Translations under genes and position numbers: made by a program
The notes under the pieces: generated by a model
Seen by the model: only the letters and a program-made list of their open reading frames with translations
Database searches by the model: none
Told to the model about the DNA's origin: nothing
In this document: positions 16,452-25,100 of the stretch, in pieces
Layout of the letters: each line of letters starts with the position of its first letter
Position numbering within the stretch: position 1 is the first letter of the stretch
NCBI GenBank assembly: GCA_902776475.1
Contig: CACYQD010000002.1
Location: 124,001 to 188,000, forward strand
Direction: 5' to 3'
DNA length: 64,000 nt
Origin: an uncultured Prevotellaceae bacterium
GTDB lineage: Bacteria; Bacteroidota; Bacteroidia; Bacteroidales; Bacteroidaceae

Positions 16452-18389
16452 ATGAAGCGTTTCTTCCATACTTTAGCCTACGCGTTGGGAGCCCATGTAT
16501 TGATTTTGCTTCTATTGTCGTTTTACCGTGTCCTGGAGTTTGGAATCCTCAGGGGTATGATGTCGTCCCATGGAGACGCCTCGGTGCTGACAGCTTTCAT
16601 CAAGGGCGTGTGGTTCGACAATGTCATCGCTTGTTACATCATGATCGTCCCTCTTGCCTTGCTTCTTCTGGCAGCCACGATGGGATGGTATCCTAAGGCT
16701 TTGAGACGTTTCGCAGGGATATGGTGGGGTGTGTTGTATGCCGTTGTGATGGGCATTTCCGCCTCCAATATCCCCTATTTCGCATATTTCTTTAAAAATA
16801 TCGATGCCTCCATTTTCGGATGGTTTGGCTATGCGGGCACCACGGCAGGCATGTTGGTAGGTGAGCGTTCCTATCTAATCTATTTCCTGCTTTTCCTGTT
16901 GTCGGTGGCCGTCATGGTCTGGTGCTTGAGAAAATGGCGGCGTTTGACCGACCGTCGGATTGCCGCTGCACCGCAGCGTTCGGGTTGGGGATGGCTGTCT
17001 CTGCGCTTTCTGTTGACGGTCATCGTTCTCGCCCTCTGTGTGTTTGGAATCCGTGGCCGCCGTGGCTACAACCCCATCAAGATCAGTCAGGCCTATTATT
17101 GCAATGATTCCTTCCTCAACCAGTTGGGCATAGCTCCTGCGTTCAACCTGTTTACCAGTACCCTCGACGGAATGCGGAAGGAGAATGCCGAACTGCATCT
17201 GATGCCCTATGGTGAGGCCATTTCCTATGTCAGGAAAGAATTGGGACTTACATCACCTGTCGACAGCACTTCGTTGCTCAGGCGGCAGGTGGTTTCCGAT
17301 AGTACGGCCATGCGTCCCAATGTGGTCATCATCCTGATGGAGTCGATGTCGGCCAGTCTGATGCAGACTTTCGGCCAGAAAGAGCGGCTTACCCCCACTC
17401 TCGACAGTCTTTACCGCTGTTCGTTGGCCTTCACCCGTTTCTATTCTGCCGGCATCCACACCAACCATGGCATCACCGCCACCCTCTACTCCTTCCCGGC
17501 CCTTATGATGCGCAACCTGATGAAAGGAACGGTAACCCCCCGCCGCACAGGTCTTGCCACCGTCCTGAAGAGCCATGGCTACCACAACCTCTTCTTCATG
17601 ACCCATGAGTCGCAGTATGACAATATGAATGCGTTTTTGCGCACCAATGGTTATGATGATGTGTTTGCGCAGGAAGATTATCCGTCGGAAGCAGTGGTCA
17701 ACAGTTTTGGGGTGCCCGATCAATTCCTGTTCGACTATGCCTTGCCGGTGATCAACAAGACGGCCGCATCAGGACAGCCCTTCATGGCCACGCTGCTCAC
17801 CATCAGCAACCATCCTCCCTATATCATTTCCGACTCCCAGCAATACCGTTCCGGCAAGCCGGAGACACAGATTGTGGAATACGCCGACAAATGTATCGGC
17901 GACTTCCTGGCCGAAGCCCGACGTCAGCCGTGGTATGCCAATACCGTGTTCGTCATCCTGGCCGATCATGGCAAACTGGTGGGAGAGATGGACTCCGAAT
18001 TGCCTCAGTCCTACAACCACATCCCCTGCATCATGTTTGGTCCTGGCATACAACCGGCCCACTACGATGGACTTGGCATGCAGGTTGATGTCATGCCCAC
18101 TTTGTTGGGCGTGATGGGCCTGGACTATGAATACGAGGGTTTTGGCCTCGACCTGTTGAAGACCCGCCGCGACAAGGTGTTCTACACCTCCGACACCCAA
18201 CTTGTGGCCCGCGACAGCACCGCCTGTCTGATCCATGATCCACGCATGCAGAAAGACTTCTGCTATGAGGTGACCGAGGACGGGCAGTTGAAACAGGCTG
18301 TAGCCGGACAGCAGGTCCGTTACGACGCTTTGCGCCGTTATGTCTTCGCCATGGAGCAGACGGCGGAATACATGCAGCGTCATCCATAA
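16452..18389 (+). CDS. LTA synthase-like sulfatase-fold membrane phosphotransferase
   Basis: 645 residues. Five hydrophobic helices fill the first ~200 residues, followed by an extracytoplasmic alkaline-phosphatase/sulfatase domain. NVVIILMESMSAS supplies the first metal-binding Glu, HTNHGITAT (Thr about residue 342) the likely nucleophile, and VILADHGK (Asp/His about 505-506) further metal ligands. The architecture is that of LtaS/OpgB/EptA relatives, which transfer phosphoglycerol or phosphoethanolamine groups to glycans or lipids. The substrate in Bacteroidales is unknown. It lies 48 bp before the SGNH gene. Confidence 0.88.
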   Translation: MKRFFHTLAYALGAHVLILLLLSFYRVLEFGILRGMMSSHGDASVLTAFIKGVWFDNVIACYIMIVPLALLLLAATMGWYPKALRRFAGIWWGVLYAVVMGISASNIPYFAYFFKNIDASIFGWFGYAGTTAGMLVGERSYLIYFLLFLLSVAVMVWCLRKWRRLTDRRIAAAPQRSGWGWLSLRFLLTVIVLALCVFGIRGRRGYNPIKISQAYYCNDSFLNQLGIAPAFNLFTSTLDGMRKENAELHLMPYGEAISYVRKELGLTSPVDSTSLLRRQVVSDSTAMRPNVVIILMESMSASLMQTFGQKERLTPTLDSLYRCSLAFTRFYSAGIHTNHGITATLYSFPALMMRNLMKGTVTPRRTGLATVLKSHGYHNLFFMTHESQYDNMNAFLRTNGYDDVFAQEDYPSEAVVNSFGVPDQFLFDYALPVINKTAASGQPFMATLLTISNHPPYIISDSQQYRSGKPETQIVEYADKCIGDFLAEARRQPWYANTVFVILADHGKLVGEMDSELPQSYNHIPCIMFGPGIQPAHYDGLGMQVDVMPTLLGVMGLDYEYEGFGLDLLKTRRDKVFYTSDTQLVARDSTACLIHDPRMQKDFCYEVTEDGQLKQAVAGQQVRYDALRRYVFAMEQTAEYMQRHP

Positions 18390-18437
18390 GCAAGACGAGG
18401 CTTTCTTTGAAGCGACAGAAACTTAAAAACCAATCTT

Positions 18438-19253
18438 ATGAGACTTTTGAGACAGATTTTCATTATCGCCGCACTGGCTTTCAGCCTGTCGGCAGGAGCC
18501 CAGGCTCTGATTCAGCATCCCTGGCAAGGGAAGAGAGTGGCCTATTTCGGCGACAGCATCACCGACCCCCGTAACAGCGGTTCGCAGCGGAAGTGGTGGA
18601 ACTGGTTGCAAACCTGGTTGGGCATCGAACCTTATGTCTATGCCGTCAGCGGTCGTCAGTGGAATGACATTCCCCGGCAAGCCGAACAGTTGAAGACACA
18701 GCATGGCGATGACTTCGATGCCATCCTGATCTTCATCGGCACCAATGACTTCAATGCCGCCGTGCCTATCGGTGAGTGGTACAACATCACGGAAGACTCC
18801 GTGGAAGCCGCCGTGCACCGCGACAAGGCCAACGTGCTGCGCCGCCACCGTGTGCCGTCAATGAACAAAGACACCTACCGCGGACGGATCAACATTGCCA
18901 TGAAACGCATCAAGGAGATGTTTCCGTCGAAACAAGTGGTGCTGCTCACACCCATCCACCGCGGCTATTTCTATGGCAATGAAAAGAACATCCAGCCTAC
19001 GGAAGCCTATACCAATGAGATTGGCGAGTGGGTGGATGCCTATGTGGAGAGCGTGAAGGAAGCCGCCAACATCTGGGCGGTGCCTGTGATTGACCTCAAC
19101 GCCACCTGCGGCTTCTATCCTTTGGTCGATGAGCACATCATCTACTGTCACAACGAGCGCGACCAGTTGCACCCCAACGACGAAGGTCATATCCGCATGG
19201 CCCGTACCGTGATGTATCAGTTGCTTGCTCTTCCCTGTACGTTTGAGAAATAG
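18438..19253 (+). CDS. Secreted SGNH/GDSL hydrolase
   Basis: 271 residues with a signal peptide (LRQIFIIAALAFSLSAGAQA). The esterase blocks are clear: FGDSIT (Ser nucleophile, block I), GTNDF (block III) and DQLHPND (Asp-x-x-His, block V). Such enzymes remove acetyl or other acyl groups from glycans in the periplasm or outside. Its place directly before the CE12-type enzyme (21 bp) suggests a deacetylase for the same pectic substrate; the exact ester is unknown. Confidence 0.88.
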   Translation: MRLLRQIFIIAALAFSLSAGAQALIQHPWQGKRVAYFGDSITDPRNSGSQRKWWNWLQTWLGIEPYVYAVSGRQWNDIPRQAEQLKTQHGDDFDAILIFIGTNDFNAAVPIGEWYNITEDSVEAAVHRDKANVLRRHRVPSMNKDTYRGRINIAMKRIKEMFPSKQVVLLTPIHRGYFYGNEKNIQPTEAYTNEIGEWVDAYVESVKEAANIWAVPVIDLNATCGFYPLVDEHIIYCHNERDQLHPNDEGHIRMARTVMYQLLALPCTFEK

Positions 19254-19274
19254 ACAAATAACAACCTTATCATC

Positions 19275-20912
19275 ATGAAAAAGAAGTTTTTTTTCCTCCT
19301 CGCCACATGGATGTTGATGACAAACCTGTCGGCACAGGAAACCCGTCTGCAGGGCATGGAGGATGTGAATAAAGTGACCGACCTCACACTCGACAGTCTC
19401 GACAAAGTAAGGCAAGCCCGTGTGAAACCTGGCAGCAGCCGTCGTGGCAACAACCCCGTGCTGTTTCTCGTGGGCAACAGTACGATGCGCAATGGAACAC
19501 TCGGCAACGGCAACAACGGTCAGTGGGGCTGGGGCTACTATGCTGAGGACTTCTTCGACAAGAATAAGATCACGGTGGAGAACCAAGCCCTTGGCGGTAC
19601 CAGCAGCCGGACTTTCTACCGGATGCTGTGGCCGGAGATCCGTCAAGCCCTCCGTCCTGGCGACTGGGTCATCATCAGCATCGGCCACAACGACAACGGC
19701 CCTTATGACACCGGACGTGCCCGTGCCAGTATCCCCGGCATCGACAAAGACACTGTGTTGCATGTGAATGTGCAGGAGATCCACAGGGGCGACACCACCT
19801 ACCGCGCTGAGGATGTCTATAGCTACGGAGGCTATCTCAGGCGGTTTATCAACGAGACCCGTGCAGCCGGAGCCTTCCCCGTGCTCATGTCGCTGACACC
19901 GAGAAATGCATGGGAAGACGGTCATGTGGTGCGGAAGATCCACAGCCAGTGGTGCCAGCAGGTGGCAGCAGAAGAACAAGTGCCGTACATCGACCTCAAC
20001 GAGATCTCCGCTGCCAAGTTGGAGGGTTTCGGACCTGAGAAGATGAACTATCATTTCTTTGGCGACAAAATCCATACCAGCAAATTTGGTGCTGTGCTCA
20101 ATGCCCGCAGCGCCGCCGAGGGCATCGCCCGTTGCGACCATCCCTGGATCGCATGGCTCAAGTCCTGTCTGGTCAATGTCGATCTCCCTATGGCTGATGT
20201 GAAGCGTGAAGACGGAAAGCCAGTGGTCTTCATCACTGGCGACAGCACGGTGAAGAACACCGACAAGGAGAAAGACGGCATGTGGGGATGGGGAGCGGTA
20301 GCCTCCGACATTTTCGATACCAATAAGATTACCATTTCCAATTGCGCCATGGCCGGCCGGTCATGCCGCACCTTCCTCAATGAAGGACGATGGGACAAGG
20401 TCTATAACAGCATCCAGCCCGGCGACTACGTTCTCATCCAGTTTGGCCATAACGATGTGGGAGCCATCGACAGTCTCAAGGAGCGCGCCGGCATCAGAGG
20501 AACCGCCGACAGTTGCCATGTCTATAAACTCAAGTCGAATGGCAAATATGAGGTGGTCTACACTTTTGGATGGTATCTGCGTAAATTCATCCAGGATGTC
20601 CGTGAGAAAGGCGGAACCCCGATACTTCTATCATTGACGCCTCGCAACATCTGGAAAGACGGCCATATCGAGCGCCGCAACGACTCTTATGGCCGTTGGT
20701 ACCGTGAGGTGGTGGAACAGACCGGTGTGGAGTTTATCGACGTACATAACATCACCGCCGACAAGTATGACAAGATGGGTGAGAAAAAGACAGCAGCCTA
20801 CTTCAACCATGACCACACCCATTCCTCATTGAAAGGCGCCAAGGCCAATGCCCAGAGTGTGCGTACAGGATTGAAGCAGGCTGGTTCGCCGCTGGCCAAG
20901 TATCTGAGATAG
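19275..20912 (+). CDS. Tandem two-domain rhamnogalacturonan acetylesterase-like protein (CE12 type)
   Basis: 545 residues with a signal peptide (KKKFFFLLATWMLMTNLSAQ) and two full SGNH domains. Domain 1 (about 45-300) has VGNSTMRNG (Ser69), GHNDNG and the DxxH pair D264/H267. Domain 2 (about 310-545) has TGDSTVKNT (D323, Ser324), GHNDVG and D513/H516. Both carry the ILLSLTPRN-type segment of rhamnogalacturonan acetylesterases, which deacetylate the RG-I backbone. In domain 1 the block-I Asp is replaced by Asn, while the catalytic triad residues remain. The gene ends inside a 24-bp palindrome shared with the convergent GH105 gene. Confidence 0.88.
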   Translation: MKKKFFFLLATWMLMTNLSAQETRLQGMEDVNKVTDLTLDSLDKVRQARVKPGSSRRGNNPVLFLVGNSTMRNGTLGNGNNGQWGWGYYAEDFFDKNKITVENQALGGTSSRTFYRMLWPEIRQALRPGDWVIISIGHNDNGPYDTGRARASIPGIDKDTVLHVNVQEIHRGDTTYRAEDVYSYGGYLRRFINETRAAGAFPVLMSLTPRNAWEDGHVVRKIHSQWCQQVAAEEQVPYIDLNEISAAKLEGFGPEKMNYHFFGDKIHTSKFGAVLNARSAAEGIARCDHPWIAWLKSCLVNVDLPMADVKREDGKPVVFITGDSTVKNTDKEKDGMWGWGAVASDIFDTNKITISNCAMAGRSCRTFLNEGRWDKVYNSIQPGDYVLIQFGHNDVGAIDSLKERAGIRGTADSCHVYKLKSNGKYEVVYTFGWYLRKFIQDVREKGGTPILLSLTPRNIWKDGHIERRNDSYGRWYREVVEQTGVEFIDVHNITADKYDKMGEKKTAAYFNHDHTHSSLKGAKANAQSVRTGLKQAGSPLAKYLR

Positions 20913-20930
20913 GAGGGCGCCCTCCTATCT
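20907..20930. terminator. 24-bp perfect palindrome covering both stop codons of convergent genes
   Basis: AGATAGGAGGGC is followed directly by its reverse complement. It contains the TAG stop of the acetylesterase (20910-20912) and, on the other strand, the TAG stop of the GH105 gene (20925-20927). As RNA it would fold into a GC-rich stem at the end of either message, so a two-way terminator or 3' end stabiliser is likely, although no T tract follows. Confidence 0.6.
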
Positions 20931-22040
20931 CACCAGTTTGTAGTATTCTGCGGCACCGAGCAGGAAGCATCCTGTGCCGTAGTCATCGAAGTCAGGCACC
21001 TTGGTGTAGGTGACAGGCTGCCCGGCAGAGGGGTCTTTTCCTGTGCCTTGGACATAGCCGAGGAATCCGTCGGCATGCACGCAGTCATTGACCAGCGCTT
21101 TCCATGCCCTGTCGCAGACAGGACGGTATTTCTTGGCTTTCAGAATGCCGTTGTTGATGCCCCAGCTCATGCCATAGAGAAACAGCGCCGTACCGGTGAG
21201 TTCCTTGCCTCCATAGGTGACAGGCGATACCAGAGAGGGGTTCCACAGACCATCCTCGCGCTGGCATTTCAGCAATGCCTCACTCATGAGGATGAAGTCG
21301 CGCTTGAGCGATTTGAAATACTTGTCCTTTTTGCCGATGTCGGTCATCACCTTCACCAGGGCTGCATATACCCAGCCGCTTCCCCGGCTCCAGTAGCAGT
21401 TCTGCCCGTCGCTCTCCTTGTAGGGCGGCACGTAGTCGGCATCACGCCACCATAGTCCTTCAGCAGTGTTGAACAGTCCGCCGCCACAGGTGTCGCGGCT
21501 CCAGGTGTACATTTTCATGGCATGGTCGATATAGCGCCGCTCTCCAGTCACCCGGAACATCTTGCTATAGACCGGCATGGCCATCTGGATGGCATCGATC
21601 CATGTCCAGTAACCGATTTTCCCGCTGTTCATCTGAAGTTCAAGGTTCTCCTTGACATGTTCGATCATGCGGTTGTCCTTGGTCATCACATAACGGTCGA
21701 TGTAGGTCTGCTGGCAGCACTGGTCATCTGCGTCCGTTGTCTTGATGCCATTGCGGGGTGTCCATTTGTGATGATTGGCCCATCGGTCGGTATAGTTGAT
21801 GTACTCAGGGTTGTTATCTATCTCATAGAGAGCCATGAGTCCCTCGTAATAGACAGCTCTTGTCCAGAGGTTGCTCGGACGGATACGTCCCACATTGGTG
21901 TCGAGGGTGGGGTCGGCATGCATGGTCATGAAATATGTATTGACCTTCCGTGCCGTAGCCAATACATCCTCACTCTGGTTCTGCGCCGTGGCGACCATGC
22001 TTGAGAGCATCATCACCAAAAGGAAAAACACTTTATTCAT
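20925..22040 (-). CDS. Glycoside hydrolase family 88/105, unsaturated rhamnogalacturonyl hydrolase
   Basis: 371 residues with a signal peptide (MNKVFFLLVMMLSSMVATAQ). The (alpha/alpha)6 barrel motifs of GH105 are visible: TDADDQCCQQTYIDRY, YWTWIDAIQMAMPVY with the catalytic Asp, and WYWSRGSGWVYAAL-like CYWSRGSGWVYAALV. These enzymes remove the unsaturated galacturonyl residue left by RG-I lyases from the non-reducing end. With CE12 next to it, the target is probably rhamnogalacturonan. It reads toward the acetylesterase gene and has a -7 box at 22075-22082. Confidence 0.9.
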   Translation of the reverse strand: MNKVFFLLVMMLSSMVATAQNQSEDVLATARKVNTYFMTMHADPTLDTNVGRIRPSNLWTRAVYYEGLMALYEIDNNPEYINYTDRWANHHKWTPRNGIKTTDADDQCCQQTYIDRYVMTKDNRMIEHVKENLELQMNSGKIGYWTWIDAIQMAMPVYSKMFRVTGERRYIDHAMKMYTWSRDTCGGGLFNTAEGLWWRDADYVPPYKESDGQNCYWSRGSGWVYAALVKVMTDIGKKDKYFKSLKRDFILMSEALLKCQREDGLWNPSLVSPVTYGGKELTGTALFLYGMSWGINNGILKAKKYRPVCDRAWKALVNDCVHADGFLGYVQGTGKDPSAGQPVTYTKVPDFDDYGTGCFLLGAAEYYKLVR

Positions 22041-22074
22041 AGGTTGGTTTTTATAGTTTGATCTGATTTCACCA

Positions 22075-22082
22075 CAAAATTA
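22075..22082 (-). promoter_or_regulatory. -7 box of the GH105 gene
   Basis: Minus-strand TAATTTTG matches TAnnTTTG; leader about 28 nt. No clear -33, which would suit a promoter that needs an activator such as the adjacent hybrid regulator. Confidence 0.5.
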
Positions 22083-22169
22083 ATGGAAAAAAACGTAATA
22101 TAGCCATGTTTACAGTCCAATTCTTCATTACTTTTGTCCAATTCGGTGCAGAAGTTGGTGGATATTTCG

Positions 22170-22177
22170 TAATTTTG
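22170..22177 (+). promoter_or_regulatory. -7 box of the hybrid regulator gene
   Basis: TAATTTTG matches TAnnTTTG 16 nt before the ATG at 22194. Another box, TACTTTTG, lies at 22129-22136. Neither has a well spaced TTTG. Confidence 0.5.
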
Positions 22178-22193
22178 CAGCAAAACCTAATTT

Positions 22194-25100
22194 ATGACTC
22201 TTAGAACGTTTTTGTCGGCGGTATGGTGGTTGCTGGCAGCAACCACGGCATGGTGCCAGATGGAGTTCAAATCCCGTGACCTGAGTACGGAAGACGGATT
22301 ACCCAGCAATTATATCATCAACATGGAACAAGACCCTCAGGGGTATATCTGGATGGCCACCTCCGACGGTTTGTGCCGCTATGATGGTTATTCCTTTGAT
22401 GTCTTGCGCCATGCGGAGTCAGGCAACAACTCCCTTCTGCTCACCAACCGTGTGCGTGAGTTGCACATGAATCCCAACGGACTGCTTTTCATCCGGCTTC
22501 AGGGAGAGCGATACAGTTGTTATGACACCAACCTCAAGCGTTTTGTGGAATTCATACCAGGAGGAGAAAATGACCGCAACTACTGTGACTGCATCTTCAC
22601 CCCCGAGGGAGACACCTGGCTGTGGTACACCTATTCCGGTTGTTTGGAGGTGAGCTACCGCAACGGGAAGATCGTCAGCCATGAATACAACGAGAAAAAC
22701 GGCAAACTTCGTTCCAACCACGTGCTTTTCATCGAACCCGACAGTCATCGCCGGATCTGGATCGGTACGGACAAGGGACTTTATCTCAAACAGGGGAGCC
22801 AACTGACCTGTGTGGATGCTGACCATGCTTATACAGCCGCCGCCGAGAGCGGTGATGCCATGTATTTCGCCATTGACAATCGGCGGTTGGCCTCCTATGG
22901 CAGCGACAATCGTCTGACCCCTGTCACCGCCGCATTTCCATCCTGGCAAGAAGGCAACATCATCCGCGGCATTGTCCCCTATGGCAAACAACTATGGATT
23001 CTGACCGAGGGAACAACCTATTCCTATCATCCCGGCTCCAGGCAGATGACAGTCAATGCTGTCCAAATACCCCATGCCACCGTTTACCGCGATAATATCG
23101 GCAATTATTATATGGCCGACCATAAGGTCGATATCTACTACATCGACCGCAAGAGCGAAGAGGTGTATACTTTCAATGTGCTCGACAGCCAACTCCTCCA
23201 CAAGCGCGGTATACGGCCTTACAGCGTGTTGACCGACCATGATGGCAACATCTGGATCACCACGATTGGAAATGGCTTGTTTGTCTTTTCTCCCGATACC
23301 CATCAGCTGGAGCATCACTCGCGCCAGCGAGATGCCCACTCGCCCATCAAGTCAGATTACCTCTATGGATTGATGGCCGACCGTTCCGGCAATATCTGGG
23401 TGTCGCAGGAAAATATGGGCATCAGTGTATTGACTCCCATGCCAAAGGGAGTGCGCAGGTATTATGTCACCGAAAGTCCGTCACCCAATTATGTCAACCT
23501 TTTCCGTTCTGTGCGTCAGACCTCCGACAACCAGGTCTGGGGAGGCAATTTCATGGGAGGCACCTATTTGCTGACGGGTGGGTCATTGCAGAAAAAAGAC
23601 ATCGGCATCGATGATGACATGTTGTCGGTCTGTATCGACCATGAAGGCCGCCGCTGGATAGGTACGCGCAGGAGCGGTATTCTCGTCGATGGCCGGTCCT
23701 ATCGCCATGTGGACGAAGACAGTCATTCCCTGGCTGCGGGAAAAGTGTTTGACATCATCTGCGACAAGAGCCGCCGGGTGTGGATAGCCGTCAATACCGG
23801 AGCCCTCTGTCTGGCAGAACCTCAGAGCGACGGCCGGTTCAGGTTCCGCCGGTTTCTGGAAGACAGTCCGCTGATGCGCAACGTCACCAAACTCTGTCAG
23901 ATCCGGTCTGGTCACATCTTTGTGGGATGTGGAGACGGCATCGTGGTGTTTGATCCTGCGAAATTGGTCTCCAACCCCAAAGCCTATCATTACTACAATG
24001 GTTCTAACAGCACGCTGGACTATTTTGAGATACGCGACATCTTTGAGGATGCCGAGGGCAATGTGTGGCTGGCCTCTGCAGGAGGCGGCATCTACAAGGT
24101 GAGCAACCCCCGCCAGGTGGAAAACTTGCATTTTGAACAACTGACCACTCAGCAAGGTCTGGCCGACAACACTGTCAACGCCATCATCGCCGACCGGAAG
24201 GGCCGTTTGTGGATAGGCACACACTATGGACTCTCCTGTCTTGACCCGAAAACATCACAGTTTACAACCTATTATCTCTCAGCCGACAAGTTGGGGGATG
24301 TGTATAGTGAGAATTCCGCCTGCATGCTCACCGATGGACGGATGGTTTTCGGCACCAACAACGGAGTGGTGAGCTTTGACCCGTCAGACCCGCAGCTCAA
24401 CAGAAGCGAAGGCAGCCATCTGGCCATCACCAACCTCCTGGTCAATGGAATCATGCAGAACGAGTATGTCCAGCAGCAGCACATCCGCCTCAATCATCGC
24501 CAGAACTCTCTTACCTTCAGGTTTTCCGACTTGAAATTCGACTTTCCCCACAACACGGAGTATATGTATATGCTCGAGGGAGCCGACCGCGGTTGGAGCC
24601 AGCCCACACGGCAAAACGAAGCCGTGTATAAGGACTTGGAACCCGGCACCTATGTTTTTCACGTGAAACGGTCGGGTTCCGACAAGGAGGCAACGATGAA
24701 GGTGACCATCCTCCAACCCTGGTGGAACACCTGGTGGGCGTGGCTCATCTACCTCTTGTTGGTGGGCGGTATCGCCTGGTATATCATCCGTTTGCTGCTC
24801 ATTACCTATTCCATGCGCAACCGCATCCGCGTGGAAAGGGAAATCAGTGAGTTCAAGCAACGGTTTTTCATGGATGTGAGCCATGAGTTCCGCACGCCGC
24901 TGACGCTCATACAAGGGTCGATGGAGCGTATGAGGAAATCCGGAGACCTGCCGTCAGCCATCCGTCAGCCCATCAGCAATATGGGGCGGAGTACAGACCG
25001 CCTGATGCGTCTTGTCAACCAGTTGCTCGATGTTGATAAGTATCAGCAGGGCAAGCTCAGACTGCGGCTTCAGCAGACGGATGTCATCCTCTTCCTGCGG

